A stretch of DNA of 64,000 nucleotides from Lelliottia sp. JS-SCA-14 (GTDB lineage: Bacteria > Pseudomonadota > Gammaproteobacteria > Enterobacterales > Enterobacteriaceae), in contig NZ_CP141606.1 in NCBI RefSeq assembly GCF_035593345.1, positions 248,001-312,000 on the forward strand, in the 5' to 3' direction. How positions within the stretch are numbered: position 1 is the stretch's first letter; every line of letters begins with the position of its first letter. Positions 1 through 9,191 of the stretch are shown piece by piece. Made by a program: the position numbers and the translations under genes. Below the pieces are notes generated by a model. That model was not told where the DNA came from, did no database searches, and saw only the letters and a program-made list of their open reading frames with translations.

Positions 1-2
1 AG

Positions 3-857
3 AAAAACCTGGTCGCCTATAGAGGTTATTCCTGTGATACGGCGACCAAGCTGTCGCTGCGCTGCATGTTTGTGCGCGAGGGTGGGGCGGATGATAACCC
101 GCAGCGTACCCTGAAAGAGCAGAACGTCTTCTCGGTGCTGCATCAGCTTGGGTTCAGTGCCGATCTCTATGCGATGCAGAGCGAGATGTGGTTCTACAGC
201 AACACCATGGCGCAGAACATTGCCTATCGTGAGCAGATCGGTGCCGAGCCGCGTAACCGCGGTAAGAGCGTCGACGATATGCTGTTGATCGACGAGATGA
301 AGGGTTCTCTGAGCAACAATCAGGATGGTAAACACATGATCATCCTGCATACCAAAGGCTCGCACTTCAACTACACCCAGCGTTATCCGCGCAGCTTTGC
401 CAAATGGACGCCGGAGTGCGTGGGCGTGGATAAGGATTGCACCAAAGAGCAGCTGATTAACTCGTACGATAACTCGGTGATGTATGTGGATCACTTTATC
501 GAGAGCGTGATTGACCAGGTGCGCGACAAGAAGGCGATTGTTTTCTATGCCGCCGACCACGGTGAATCGATCAACGATTTTGAGCACCTGCACGGTACGC
601 CGCGCAAAATGGCGCCACCGGAGCAGTTCCGCGTGCCGATGATGGTCTGGATGTCGGATAAGTATCTGGAGAACCCGGATAAAGAGAAGATGTTCCAGCA
701 GCTGAAAAAAGAAGCCGCGATGAAGGTACCTCGCCGTCACGTTGAGCTGTACGACACCATTATGGGTTGCCTCGGCTATACCTCGCCAGACGGCGGGATT
801 AACGAGAATAACAACTGGTGTCACATCCCTGAGGGCGCGTCAAAAGCCGCTAAGTAA
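3..857 (+). CDS. eptB: Kdo2-lipid A phosphoethanolamine transferase EptB, 3' part
   Basis: The first 284 visible residues are the periplasmic catalytic domain of EptB; the start and the N-terminal membrane segments lie before the window. EptB is an inner-membrane enzyme that moves phosphoethanolamine from phosphatidylethanolamine to the outer Kdo sugar of lipopolysaccharide. The frame is open from base 3. The nucleophile region reads SCDTATKLSLRCMF, with the likely catalytic Thr at visible residue 13. The metal-binding motif YAADHGES follows about 170 residues later. The C-terminus matches E. coli EptB in length and sequence, and nothing is broken in the visible part. In E. coli eptB also lies next to a proline tRNA and dpp. 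EptA-type paralogues have a different C-terminus, so EptB is the better call. Confidence 0.95.
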   Translation, partial: KNLVAYRGYSCDTATKLSLRCMFVREGGADDNPQRTLKEQNVFSVLHQLGFSADLYAMQSEMWFYSNTMAQNIAYREQIGAEPRNRGKSVDDMLLIDEMKGSLSNNQDGKHMIILHTKGSHFNYTQRYPRSFAKWTPECVGVDKDCTKEQLINSYDNSVMYVDHFIESVIDQVRDKKAIVFYAADHGESINDFEHLHGTPRKMAPPEQFRVPMMVWMSDKYLENPDKEKMFQQLKKEAAMKVPRRHVELYDTIMGCLGYTSPDGGINENNNWCHIPEGASKAAK

Positions 858-948
858 CCGAGCTGGCGAGTTTCTCGCCAGTCGAATGGCTTTTTGCAGA
901 TAAGGGATTGACGGGGGCGCACCCCAGCAGTAAGATGCGCTCCGCATT

Positions 949-1025
949 CGGCGAGTAGCGCAGCTTGGTAGCGCAACTGGTTTGGGACCAGTGGGTCGGA
1001 GGTTCGAATCCTCTCTCGCCGACCA
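949..1025 (+). tRNA. tRNA-Pro, anticodon TGG
   Basis: A 77-nt cloverleaf starts CGGCGAG and ends with encoded CCA. The anticodon stem ACTGG/CCAGT encloses the loop TTTGGGA, so the anticodon is TGG. As I remember them, this is the sequence of E. coli proM. The position between eptB and dppA is that of E. coli proK, whose anticodon is CGG. I leave the symbol empty because locus and identity disagree. Confidence 0.96.
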
Positions 1026-1030
1026 CATTC

Positions 1031-1062
1031 GAAAAACCTGCTTTTAAAGCAGGTTTTTTTTC
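1031..1062 (+). terminator. Intrinsic terminator of the tRNA-Pro transcript
   Basis: The inverted repeat AAACCTGC/GCAGGTTT lies 6 nt after the tRNA CCA end and runs into eight T residues. This is a standard Rho-independent terminator. Confidence 0.85.
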
Positions 1063-1144
1063 GTCTGGAGTTTGTGAGGATGAGAATCTCCGGGGAAGGT
1101 TGCTTTAGCAACGGCCCGCAGGGCGAGCCACGTAGTGGCGAGTC

Positions 1145-1162
1145 ATCCTCTCTCGCCGACCA
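1145..1162 (+). repeat. 18-bp duplicate of the tRNA-Pro 3' end
   Basis: ATCCTCTCTCGCCGACCA repeats bases 1008-1025, the 3' end of the tRNA, 137 bp downstream. Two small hairpins (GTTGC-TTTA-GCAAC and GCCAC-GTA-GTGGC) lie just before it. It resembles the rtT repeats after E. coli tyrT, which also carry a tRNA 3' end. It could instead be the scar of an element that used the tRNA as attachment site. No integrase is present. Confidence 0.8.
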
Positions 1163-1171
1163 GATTTAAAT

Positions 1172-1200
1172 AAGGGCTAACCGCAAGGTTAGCCCTTTTT
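1172..1200 (+). terminator. Intrinsic terminator after the tRNA repeat
   Basis: A perfect 11-bp stem AAGGGCTAACC/GGTTAGCCCTT with a GCAA tetraloop is followed by a T run. It would end any transcript that passes the first terminator and includes the repeat at 1145-1162. Confidence 0.88.
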
Positions 1201-1580
1201 GCATTATGGGCTTATCCACGCCGACCGGCCAAAACGCTCCTTATCCCCGCATTCCCCTGCCTGTTAACGATTTTGTGACATAATCCATTGTATTTTTTTA
1301 TATATGGATTGATTTTTTTTCGCGTTGCTTATGGATAACCTCAGCATTTTCCGCTGTGCGTTTTAACGTTCGTGGCATTTACTGCGCAGATAATCGCCAT
1401 TCTGTAAGAAAATTTACGCGATCTGAATAAATGTTAATCACTGATTGTTGCGAAATATGAAGAGAGTTGTGCTGCAAGATGAGGAGTAGCATAAATTTCC
1501 CTGCTGAAAATAGACGCCTAAAGTTTTTTTAATCTTTGTTTGCCGTTTCTCACCCTCAACGTAAATCCCCGTCACCTGTA
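1201..1580. other. AT-rich intergenic stretch upstream of dppA
   Basis: No gene is supported here. Runs of A and T are frequent, which fits the long regulatory region known upstream of E. coli dppA. An 80-codon reverse reading frame at 1438-1680 has no recognisable product, runs into the dppA promoter and is not credited. Confidence 0.6.
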
Positions 1581-1612
1581 TTGACGTTTTCACATTCTGT
1601 TGACAGATTGTA
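1581..1612 (+). promoter_or_regulatory. Likely dppA promoter
   Basis: TTGACG (1581-1586) and TTGACA (1600-1605) are candidate -35 elements, and the AT-rich bases near 1606-1612 are a weak -10. E. coli dppA starts about 165 nt before its ATG, which would be near 1619 here. The region is plausible; the exact elements are uncertain. Confidence 0.4.
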
Positions 1613-1746
1613 GGGCACGAGGGGCATTTCAGGGAGGATCTGCGCTGCAACTCCGACGCTCTTCTGAAAGGAATCTCCAACCCTTATCACGCCTTCGGGC
1701 ATCACCGACCGGACCGGGTAAAAAATAAATAAAGGTCAGGCGGCGT

Positions 1747-1772
1747 AACACAACAAAGCAAAACATCACATT
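1747..1772 (+). promoter_or_regulatory. GcvB small-RNA target in the dppA leader
   Basis: A CA-rich stretch beginning ACACAACAAAGC lies just before the ribosome binding site GGAG (1773-1776). In E. coli and Salmonella the G/U-rich region of GcvB pairs with this same leader segment and blocks dppA translation. The stretch is nearly identical here. GcvB itself is outside the window. Confidence 0.7.
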
Positions 1773-1783
1773 GGAGCAGAATA

Positions 1784-3391
1784 ATGAGTATTTCCTTGAA
1801 GAAGTCAGGGATGCTGAAGCTTGGTCTGAGCCTGGTCGCTCTCACCGTCGCAGCAAGCGTACAGGCAAAAACCCTGGTTTACTGTTCTGAAGGCTCGCCG
1901 GAAGGCTTTAACCCACAGCTGTTCACCTCTGGTACCACGTACGACGCAAGCTCCGTACCTATCTATAACCGTCTGGTTGAATTCAAAACCGGTACCACGG
2001 AAGTGATTCCGGGTCTGGCTGAGAAGTGGGAAGTCAGCGAAGACGGCAAGACCTATACCTTCCATCTTCGCCAGGGCGTGAAGTGGCAGGACAACAAAGA
2101 TTTTAAACCGACGCGTGAGCTGACTGCGGATGACGTTGTCTTCTCCTTCGACCGTCAGAAGAACGCACAGAACCCGTACCATAAAGTCTCTGGCGGCAGC
2201 TATGAGTACTTCGAAGGGATGGGTCTGCCGGATCTGATCACCGAAGTGAAAAAAGTGGACGACAAAACCGTTCAGTTCGTACTGAGCCGTCCAGAAGCGC
2301 CATTCCTGGCTGACCTGGCTATGGACTTCGCCTCTATTCTGTCAAAAGAGTACGCGGACAACATGCTGAAAGCGGGCACTCCGGAAAAAGTGGATCTGAA
2401 CCCAATCGGTACCGGTCCATTCCAGCTGCAGCAGTACCAGAAAGACTCCCGTATTCTGTACAAAGCGTTCGAAGGTTACTGGGGCACCAAGCCGCAGATC
2501 GACCGTCTGGTCTTCTCCATCACGCCTGACGCATCCGTGCGTTATGCCAAACTGCAGAAAAACGAGTGCCAGGTCATGCCGTACCCGAACCCGGCTGACA
2601 TCGCTCGCATGAAGCAGGACAAAAACATCAACCTGCTGGAGCAGGCGGGCCTGAACGTGGGTTACCTCTCCTTCAACACCGAGAAGAAACCGTTTGATGA
2701 CGTGAAAGTGCGTCAGGCGCTGACTTACGCGGTGAACAAAGAAGCGATCATCAAAGCCGTTTACCAGGGCGCGGGTGTGGCTGCTAAGAACCTGATCCCA
2801 CCAACCATGTGGGGCTACAACGACGACGTTAAAGACTACTCCTACGATCCTGAGAAAGCGAAAGCGCTGCTGAAAGAAGCAGGCCAGGATAAAGGCTTTA
2901 CCGTTGAGCTGTGGGCGATGCCGGTACAGCGTCCATACAACCCGAACGCGCGCCGTATGGCGGAAATGGTTCAGGCTGACTGGGCTAAAGTCGGCGTTCA
3001 GGCCAAGATCGTCACTTACGAGTGGGGCGAGTATCTGAAACGCGCCAAAGCAGGTGAACATCAGGCCGTGATGATGGGCTGGACCGGGGACAATGGGGAT
3101 CCGGACAACTTCTTCGCCACCCTGTTCAGCTGCGCAGCGGCGAAAGACGGTTCTAACTACTCTCGCTGGTGCTACAAGCCGTTTGAAGACCTGATCCAAC
3201 CGGCACGTGCGACCGACGATCACAACAAGCGTATTGAACTGTACAAACAGGCTCAGGTAGTGATGCATGACCAGGCTCCGGCGCTGATCGTGGCTCACTC
3301 CACCGTTTACGAGCCAGTGCGTAAAGAAGTCAAAGGCTATGTGGTTGATCCGTTGGGCAAACACCACTTCGAAAACGTCTCAATCGAATAA
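1784..3391 (+). CDS. dppA: Periplasmic dipeptide-binding protein DppA
   Basis: DppA captures dipeptides in the periplasm and delivers them to the DppBCDF importer; in E. coli it also serves dipeptide chemotaxis through Tap and takes part in haem uptake. The 535 residues start with a signal peptide (Lys-rich start, hydrophobic core, cleavage after SVQA near residue 28). The mature part starts KTLVYCSEGSPEGFNPQ and is a family-5 solute-binding protein. Length and sequence match E. coli DppA throughout. ATG 1784 has a GGAG box at 8 nt. It is the first gene of dppABCDF, separated from dppB by 158 nt with a REP element, the usual arrangement for making more binding protein than permease. Confidence 0.98.
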   Translation: MSISLKKSGMLKLGLSLVALTVAASVQAKTLVYCSEGSPEGFNPQLFTSGTTYDASSVPIYNRLVEFKTGTTEVIPGLAEKWEVSEDGKTYTFHLRQGVKWQDNKDFKPTRELTADDVVFSFDRQKNAQNPYHKVSGGSYEYFEGMGLPDLITEVKKVDDKTVQFVLSRPEAPFLADLAMDFASILSKEYADNMLKAGTPEKVDLNPIGTGPFQLQQYQKDSRILYKAFEGYWGTKPQIDRLVFSITPDASVRYAKLQKNECQVMPYPNPADIARMKQDKNINLLEQAGLNVGYLSFNTEKKPFDDVKVRQALTYAVNKEAIIKAVYQGAGVAAKNLIPPTMWGYNDDVKDYSYDPEKAKALLKEAGQDKGFTVELWAMPVQRPYNPNARRMAEMVQADWAKVGVQAKIVTYEWGEYLKRAKAGEHQAVMMGWTGDNGDPDNFFATLFSCAAAKDGSNYSRWCYKPFEDLIQPARATDDHNKRIELYKQAQVVMHDQAPALIVAHSTVYEPVRKEVKGYVVDPLGKHHFENVSIE

Positions 3392-3423
3392 TTAAAAATG
3401 TAAGGGGTACGTGAGTACCCTAG

Positions 3424-3490
3424 TGCCCGGCGGCGCTGCGCTTGCGCGGGCCTACGAGAGTAGGCCGGGTAAGCGTAGCGTCACCCGGCA
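3424..3490. repeat. REP pair (BIME) between dppA and dppB
   Basis: Two inverted REP units face each other: TGCCCGGCGGCGCTGCGC and the facing GGCCGGGTAAGCGTAGCG. REP hairpins between a binding-protein gene and its permease stabilise the upstream message; this is known at other loci and inferred here. Confidence 0.85.
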
Positions 3491-3549
3491 GTTGTGAGCA
3501 ATACAGACGCACGGTTCCAGGCTGTGAGTCTCTAGAGAGAGTACGGGAT

Positions 3550-4569
3550 ATGTTGCAGTTCATCCTCCGACGTCTGGGACTTGTCATCCCCACGTTTATC
3601 GGTATCACCCTTCTCACTTTTGCCTTCGTCCATATGATCCCCGGCGACCCGGTAATGATTATGGCGGGTGAGCGTGGTATCTCCCCTGAACGCCATGCGC
3701 AGCTGCTGGCCGAACTCGGCCTCGATAAGCCGATGTGGCAGCAGTACCTCCACTATATCTGGGGTGTATTGCACGGTGATTTAGGGATTTCGCTGAAAAG
3801 CCGTCTTCCGGTGTGGGACGAGTTTGTGCCGCGTTTTAAAGCGACGCTGGAACTCGGTATCTGCGCCATGATTTTTGCCGTTGCTGTCGGTATTCCCGTC
3901 GGTGTACTGGCTGCGGTTAAGCGCGGCTCTATTTTCGATCACACCGCCGTTGGTCTGGCGCTGACCGGTTACTCCATGCCTATCTTCTGGTGGGGCATGA
4001 TGCTGATCATGCTGGTCTCGGTGCAGCTCAACCTGACGCCGGTCTCCGGGCGCGTGAGCGACATGGTGTTCCTCGATGACTCCAACCCGCTCACCGGCTT
4101 TATGCTGATTGATACGGCGATCTGGGGCGAAGAGGGCAACTTCATTGATGCGCTGGCGCACATGATCCTGCCTGCGATGGTGCTCGGGACAATTCCGTTA
4201 GCGGTGATCGTGCGTATGACCCGTTCGTCGATGCTGGAAGTGCTGGGCGAGGATTATATCCGTACCGCTCGCGCCAAAGGGCTGACCCGTATGCGCGTCA
4301 TTATCGTCCATGCCTTGCGTAACGCGATGCTGCCGGTGGTGACCGTTATCGGTCTGCAGGTGGGGACCTTGCTGGCCGGGGCGATCCTGACCGAAACCAT
4401 CTTCTCCTGGCCGGGCCTGGGACGTTGGCTGATCGACGCGCTGCAGCGCCGTGATTATCCGGTTGTGCAGGGCGGTGTGTTGCTGGTGGCGACGATGATT
4501 ATCCTCGTCAACCTGCTGGTCGATCTGCTGTACGGCGTGGTGAACCCGCGTATTCGTCATAAGAAGTAA
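3550..4569 (+). CDS. dppB: Dipeptide ABC transporter permease DppB
   Basis: DppB is one of the two inner-membrane subunits of the dipeptide importer. From ATG 3550 it has 339 residues, the E. coli length, starting MLQFILRRLGLVIPTF. The frame stays open for 36 codons upstream, but those encode REP-derived sequence, so the later start is chosen. About six hydrophobic segments are visible. The cytoplasmic coupling loop (EAA motif) reads EDYIRTARAKGLTR...HALRNAMLP in the C-terminal half, where an ABC subunit docks. dppC follows 9 nt later. Confidence 0.97.
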   Translation: MLQFILRRLGLVIPTFIGITLLTFAFVHMIPGDPVMIMAGERGISPERHAQLLAELGLDKPMWQQYLHYIWGVLHGDLGISLKSRLPVWDEFVPRFKATLELGICAMIFAVAVGIPVGVLAAVKRGSIFDHTAVGLALTGYSMPIFWWGMMLIMLVSVQLNLTPVSGRVSDMVFLDDSNPLTGFMLIDTAIWGEEGNFIDALAHMILPAMVLGTIPLAVIVRMTRSSMLEVLGEDYIRTARAKGLTRMRVIIVHALRNAMLPVVTVIGLQVGTLLAGAILTETIFSWPGLGRWLIDALQRRDYPVVQGGVLLVATMIILVNLLVDLLYGVVNPRIRHKK

Positions 4570-4578
4570 GGGGCCATC

Positions 4579-5481
4579 ATGTCACAAGTTACTCAAAATA
4601 AAGCTGTTGCTGCCCCGGTGCCAATGACGCCGCTGCAGGAGTTCTGGCACTACTTCAAACGCAACAAGGGCGCGGTGGTCGGGCTGGTGTATGTCACCAT
4701 CATGATCATTATTGCCGTGTTTGCGAACTTCCTCGCACCTTTCAACCCGGCGGATCAGTTCCGCGACGTGCTGCTGGCGCCGCCAGCCTGGCAGGATGGC
4801 GGCACCCTCACCCATCTGCTCGGTACGGACGACGTGGGCCGCGATGTGCTGTCGCGCCTGATGTACGGTGCGCGTCTGTCGCTGCTGGTGGGCTGTCTGG
4901 TGGTGGTGCTGTCGCTGATCCTGGGGGTTATCCTCGGACTGGTGGCGGGCTACTTCGGCGGTCTGGTCGATAACATCATTATGCGTATCGTCGACATCAT
5001 GCTGGCGCTGCCGAGCCTGCTGCTGGCGCTGGTGCTGGTGGCGGTGTTTGGGCCGTCGATCGGTAACGCAGCACTTGCCCTGACGTTCGTTGCACTCCCG
5101 CATTACGTACGATTGACGCGTGCGGCGGTGCTGGTGGAAGTGAACCGCGATTACGTCACCGCTTCACGCGTGGCGGGTGCGGGCGCGCTGCGCCAGATGT
5201 TCGTCAATATTCTCCCGAACTGCCTTGCGCCGCTGATTGTTCAGGCGTCGCTCGGTTTCTCTAACGCCATTCTCGATATGGCTGCTCTTGGCTTCCTGGG
5301 CATGGGTGCGCAGCCGCCAACACCGGAGTGGGGCACGATGCTCGCCGATGTGTTGCAGTTCGCGCAAAGCGCGTGGTGGGTCGTGACCTTCCCGGGTCTG
5401 GCGATCCTCCTGACGGTGCTGGCATTTAACCTGATGGGTGATGGTCTGCGTGATGCACTTGATCCCAAACTGAAGCAGTAA
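4579..5481 (+). CDS. dppC: Dipeptide ABC transporter permease DppC
   Basis: DppC is the second membrane subunit, paired with DppB. It has 300 residues with an N-terminal cytoplasmic tail ([15 protein letters not shown]) and about six membrane segments. The coupling loop reads [19 protein letters not shown]...[10 protein letters not shown]. The motif [20 protein letters not shown] after the first membrane segment is typical of OppC/DppC-type permeases. It lies 9 nt after dppB and 10 nt before dppD, within one transcript. Confidence 0.97.
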   Translation: MSQVTQNKAVAAPVPMTPLQEFWHYFKRNKGAVVGLVYVTIMIIIAVFANFLAPFNPADQFRDVLLAPPAWQDGGTLTHLLGTDDVGRDVLSRLMYGARLSLLVGCLVVVLSLILGVILGLVAGYFGGLVDNIIMRIVDIMLALPSLLLALVLVAVFGPSIGNAALALTFVALPHYVRLTRAAVLVEVNRDYVTASRVAGAGALRQMFVNILPNCLAPLIVQASLGFSNAILDMAALGFLGMGAQPPTPEWGTMLADVLQFAQSAWWVVTFPGLAILLTVLAFNLMGDGLRDALDPKLKQ

Positions 5482-5491
5482 GAGGCACGAG

Positions 5492-6475
5492 ATGGCGTTA
5501 TTAAATGTAGATAAATTATCGGTGCACTTCGGTGACGTGGGCTCCGAGTTTCGTGCCGTAGACCGTATCAGCTACAGCGTGAATCAGGGTGAAGTGGTCG
5601 GTATCGTGGGCGAGTCTGGCTCCGGTAAATCCGTCAGTTCACTGGCGATTATGGGGCTGATTGATTATCCGGGCCGCGTGATGGCGGAAAGCCTGGAGTT
5701 TAACGGCCAGGATCTGAAGCGTATCTCCGAGAAGCAGCGCCGCCAGCTGGTGGGCGCTGAAGTGGCGATGATCTTCCAGGACCCGATGACCAGCCTTAAC
5801 CCGTGCTACACCGTCGGTTTCCAGATTATGGAAGCGATCAAGGTGCATCAGGGCGGCAACAAGAAAACCCGTCGCCAGCGCGCGATCGACCTGCTCACGC
5901 AGGTGGGGATCCCTGACCCGGCGTCGCGTCTGGACGTGTATCCGCACCAGCTGTCCGGTGGGATGAGCCAGCGAGTGATGATCGCCATGGCGATTGCCTG
6001 TCGGCCAAAACTGCTGATTGCAGATGAACCGACGACGGCGCTGGACGTGACCATTCAGGCGCAGATCATCGAACTGCTGCTTGAGCTGCAGCAAAAAGAG
6101 AATATGGCGCTGGTATTGATTACTCACGATCTGGCGCTGGTAGCGGAAGCCGCGCACAAAATCATCGTGATGTATGCCGGACAAGTGGTGGAGGCCGGGA
6201 GCTCGCACGATATCTTCCGTGCGCCGCGTCATCCCTATACTCAGGCGCTGCTGCGTGCGCTGCCGGAGTTTGCTCAGGATAAAGCGCGTCTGGCGTCACT
6301 GCCTGGCGTCGTTCCTGGCAAATATGACCGCCCGACGGGCTGTCTGCTGAATCCGCGCTGCCCGTATGCGACCGATAAGTGTCGTGCTGAAGAGCCAGAG
6401 CTGAATACCCTCCACGATGGCCGTCAGTCGAAATGTCACTACCCACTTGATGATGCCGGGAGGCCAACACTATGA
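5492..6475 (+). CDS. dppD: Dipeptide ABC transporter ATPase DppD
   Basis: DppD is one of two ATP-hydrolysing subunits on the cytoplasmic face of the importer. In 327 residues it shows Walker A GESGSGKS (near residue 38), signature LSGGMSQRV, Walker [14 protein letters not shown] and the H-loop THD. The C-terminal oligopeptide-transporter extension holds four cysteines ([15 protein letters not shown] and a later SKC). Structural work on the E. coli transporter reported an iron-sulfur cluster in DppD, and these cysteines would be its ligands. The TGA stop overlaps the dppF ATG (ATGA), which points to coupled translation. Confidence 0.97.
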   Translation: MALLNVDKLSVHFGDVGSEFRAVDRISYSVNQGEVVGIVGESGSGKSVSSLAIMGLIDYPGRVMAESLEFNGQDLKRISEKQRRQLVGAEVAMIFQDPMTSLNPCYTVGFQIMEAIKVHQGGNKKTRRQRAIDLLTQVGIPDPASRLDVYPHQLSGGMSQRVMIAMAIACRPKLLIADEPTTALDVTIQAQIIELLLELQQKENMALVLITHDLALVAEAAHKIIVMYAGQVVEAGSSHDIFRAPRHPYTQALLRALPEFAQDKARLASLPGVVPGKYDRPTGCLLNPRCPYATDKCRAEEPELNTLHDGRQSKCHYPLDDAGRPTL

Positions 6476-7485
6476 GTACGCAAGAGGCCACCAAACACCA
6501 GCACCTGTTGCAGGCCATCGATCTGAAAAAACACTACCCGGTGAAGAAGGGGATTTTTGCCCCGGAACGCCTGGTAAAAGCGCTGGATGGGGTGTCGTTT
6601 ACCCTTGAGCGCGGCAAAACGCTGGCCGTGGTGGGGGAATCTGGCTGTGGGAAATCCACACTGGGTCGTCTGCTGACGATGATTGAAACCCCAACCGGCG
6701 GCGAGCTGTACTATCAGGGCCAGGATCTGCTCAAGCACGATCCGCAGGCGCAAAAGCTGCGTCGGCAGAAAATCCAGATCGTGTTCCAGAACCCGTACGG
6801 TTCTCTGAACCCGCGCAAAAAAGTGGGACAGATTCTGGAAGAGCCGCTGCAGATTAACAGCGATCTCAACAAAGAGCAGCGCCGTGAAAAAGCGCTGGCG
6901 ATGATGGCGAAAGTGGGGCTCAAAACCGAGCACTACGACCGTTATCCGCACATGTTCTCTGGCGGCCAGCGTCAGCGTATCGCCATTGCCCGTGGCCTGA
7001 TGCTCGACCCGGATGTGGTGATTGCCGATGAACCGGTCTCTGCGCTCGACGTCTCCGTGCGTGCGCAGGTGCTGAACCTGATGATGGATTTGCAGCAGGA
7101 TCTGGGGCTGTCGTATGTGTTTATCTCCCACGATCTGTCGGTGGTGGAGCACATCGCCGATGAAGTGATGGTGATGTACCTGGGCCGCTGTGTGGAGAAG
7201 GGGACCAAAGACCAGATCTTTAATAATCCTCGTCATCCGTACACCCAGGCGCTGCTCTCTGCCACACCGCGCCTGAACCCGGACGATCGCCGCGAACGTA
7301 TAAAGCTGACGGGCGAGCTGCCGAGTCCGCTGAACCCGCCACCGGGCTGTGCGTTCAACGCGCGTTGTCGTCGCCGCTTCGGTCCTTGTACTCAGCTGCA
7401 GCCGCAGTTGAAAGACTACGGCGGTCAACTGGTGGCCTGCTTTGCGGTCGACCAGGATGAAAACGGTGAAAAACCGCACGCATAA
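6472..7485 (+). CDS. dppF: Dipeptide ABC transporter ATPase DppF
   Basis: DppF is the second ATPase subunit and pairs with DppD. The 337 residues start [20 protein letters not shown]. Walker A GESGCGKS, signature FSGGQRQRI, Walker [14 protein letters not shown] and the H-loop SHD are intact. The C-terminal extension keeps the cysteines [14 protein letters not shown]. The last residues (ENGEKPHA) differ from E. coli in length by a few positions. It is the last gene of the operon and is followed by a strong terminator. Its downstream neighbour, convergent coaA, is not the E. coli neighbour. Confidence 0.97.
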   Translation: MSTQEATKHQHLLQAIDLKKHYPVKKGIFAPERLVKALDGVSFTLERGKTLAVVGESGCGKSTLGRLLTMIETPTGGELYYQGQDLLKHDPQAQKLRRQKIQIVFQNPYGSLNPRKKVGQILEEPLQINSDLNKEQRREKALAMMAKVGLKTEHYDRYPHMFSGGQRQRIAIARGLMLDPDVVIADEPVSALDVSVRAQVLNLMMDLQQDLGLSYVFISHDLSVVEHIADEVMVMYLGRCVEKGTKDQIFNNPRHPYTQALLSATPRLNPDDRRERIKLTGELPSPLNPPPGCAFNARCRRRFGPCTQLQPQLKDYGGQLVACFAVDQDENGEKPHA

Positions 7486-7493
7486 CGCGTAAA

Positions 7494-7525
7494 CAAAAAA
7501 ACCGGCGATTATCGCCGGTTTTTTT
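7494..7525. terminator. Bidirectional terminator between dppF and coaA
   Basis: The stem ACCGGCGAT/ATCGCCGGT is flanked by an A run on the left and a T run on the right, so it can stop transcripts from both convergent genes. The junction between two regions that are distant in E. coli falls in this interval (7486-7540). Confidence 0.9.
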
Positions 7526-7540
7526 ATGTCTGCTGACTCG

Positions 7541-8491
7541 CTATTTGCGCAGGCGAATCTGGTCGACGGCGTGATTTTCACTTTTGGTGAGGATCAGGCT
7601 CGCACGTTCGCGCGTCGGCAGGATGTTCTCTTTCAGGTTCACGTAGTTGATCTCATTCCATAGCGACGTCGCCACGTTAACCGCTTCCTCTTCTGAAAGC
7701 TGGGCGTAGTTATGGAAGTAAGAGTCCGGGTCGGTAAAGGCCCCTTCGCGGAACTTCAGGAAGCGATTGATATACCAGTTTTGCAGCAGGTCTTCCGGCG
7801 CATCGACGTATATAGAGAAGTCGACGAAGTCAGAGACAAACACATGATGCGGGTCATGCGGATAATCCATGCCGCTTTGCAGCACGTTTAACCCTTCGAG
7901 GATCAGGATATCCGGCTGGGCCACCGTTTTGTCACCATCCGGGATGCGATCGTAGATCAGATGGGAATAAACCGGAGCTGTGACGTTCGGCGCGCCGGAT
8001 TTCAGATCCGACACGAATTTCACCAGACGGTGCATATCATAAGAAAGCGGGAAGCCTTTCTTCTTCATCAGGCCGCGCTCTTTTAACACCTCATTCGGAT
8101 GCAGGAAGCCGTCTGTCGTAATCAACTCAACGCTACGATGCTCCGGCCAGCGGCTCAGCAGCGCCTGCAGAACACGCGCGGTGGTGCTTTTCCCGACCGC
8201 CACGCTGCCCGCGATGCTGATGATATAAGGAATACGTTGGCCGTTGGTGCCAAGGAACTGCTCCAGCACCGCCTGACGACGAAGATTGGAGCTGATATAG
8301 AAGTTAAGCAAGCGGGAGAGCGGCAGATAGATCTCGGCAACCTCTTCCAGCGACAGGTCTTCGTTGATCCCTTTTAACCGCGCGATTTCCCCTTCCGTTA
8401 AGGTCATGGGGACGGAGTCACGTAAAGCGGCCCACTGGCTGCGGTTAAAGTGTAGATAGGGTGTCATTAACGATTGCTCTTTTTTGCTCAT
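7541..8491 (-). CDS. coaA: Pantothenate kinase CoaA (type I)
   Basis: CoaA phosphorylates pantothenate, the first and feedback-controlled step of coenzyme A synthesis. From the ATG at 8491 it has 316 residues ([15 protein letters not shown]...), exactly the E. coli length. The frame extends 21 codons further upstream, but those do not resemble the family. The P-loop GSVAVGKST lies near residue 95, and the substrate region [12 protein letters not shown] follows. The C-terminus reads [23 protein letters not shown]. It is divergent from the tRNA operon, as in E. coli, but its 3' neighbour is dppF instead of birA. Confidence 0.98.
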   Translation of the reverse strand: MSKKEQSLMTPYLHFNRSQWAALRDSVPMTLTEGEIARLKGINEDLSLEEVAEIYLPLSRLLNFYISSNLRRQAVLEQFLGTNGQRIPYIISIAGSVAVGKSTTARVLQALLSRWPEHRSVELITTDGFLHPNEVLKERGLMKKKGFPLSYDMHRLVKFVSDLKSGAPNVTAPVYSHLIYDRIPDGDKTVAQPDILILEGLNVLQSGMDYPHDPHHVFVSDFVDFSIYVDAPEDLLQNWYINRFLKFREGAFTDPDSYFHNYAQLSEEEAVNVATSLWNEINYVNLKENILPTRERASLILTKSENHAVDQIRLRK

Positions 8492-8782
8492 AAGCGTGTT
8501 CTGTGAACCCTTTATCTGCGCAGCAACGCCTTCTTGTCGGCAGCGGTTCATCACTTAGTAGTTAAATTTGGACAATGGGCAGGAGGTTAACACCAGATGG
8601 CGGGAATAATAAGAAAAAATATAGACAAGTGATGCATTACGCGCAGGGCATCACGCTACGCTATAGGTGGGTTATTTGCGGGGCTTATGCTGAATATTTA
8701 AACGCCAATGGGCGAAATATCAGCGTTTTTCCCTTCTGGCGCACAAAATCTGAGCGAAAGAACATTTTATGCAATTTTTTAG
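8492..8782. other. Intergenic region between coaA and the tRNA operon
   Basis: This stretch must hold the coaA promoter (reverse strand) and upstream activating sequence for the tRNA operon; E. coli has Fis sites there. I cannot assign a convincing -35/-10 pair for coaA. A 71-codon forward frame at 8575-8790 has no recognisable product and overlaps the tRNA promoter, so it is not credited. Confidence 0.5.
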
Positions 8783-8811
8783 TTGCATGACTGCGCATGC
8801 CCCCATAGAAT
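8783..8811 (+). promoter_or_regulatory. Promoter of the thrU-tyrU-glyT-thrT-tufB operon
   Basis: TTGCAT (8783-8788) and TAGAAT (8806-8811) are spaced by 17 bp, and the discriminator after the -10 is GC-rich (GCGCGC). That discriminator is typical of promoters under stringent control by ppGpp. The first tRNA begins 14 nt downstream. Confidence 0.85.
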
Positions 8812-8825
8812 GCGCGCTACTTGAT

Positions 8826-8901
<76 letters not shown>

Positions 8902-8909
8902 TCAAGTCC

Positions 8910-8994
<85 letters not shown>

Positions 8995-9052
8995 CTTTCT
9001 GGCAGCGTTATCGCCGCCTGAGCTGGCTAAAACATCAATCAGCTCAAAACAT

Positions 9053-9075
9053 AAAAAGAGAGAAATCTCTTTTTT
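9053..9075 (+). other. A/T-rich hairpin in the tyrU-glyT spacer
   Basis: AAAAAGAGA-GAAA-TCTCTTTTT forms a perfect 9-bp stem with a GNRA-type loop and ends in a T run. It looks like a weak terminator or a processing site inside the tRNA precursor. The stem is poor in GC, so read-through would be expected. Confidence 0.5.
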
Positions 9076-9110
9076 GTTACAGAAAGAACTGGGTAGCCGA
9101 GTTTCAGGAT

Positions 9111-9185
<75 letters not shown>

Positions 9186-9191
9186 AGACGT

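Noticed and set aside
1438..1680. 80-codon reverse frame upstream of dppA
   Set aside because: No recognisable product, and it overlaps the likely dppA promoter and leader.
3442..3549. Longer DppB start
   Set aside because: The extra codons translate REP sequence; the 339-residue form matches E. coli.
8575..8790. 71-codon forward frame between coaA and thrU
   Set aside because: It runs into the -35 of the tRNA operon promoter and resembles nothing known.
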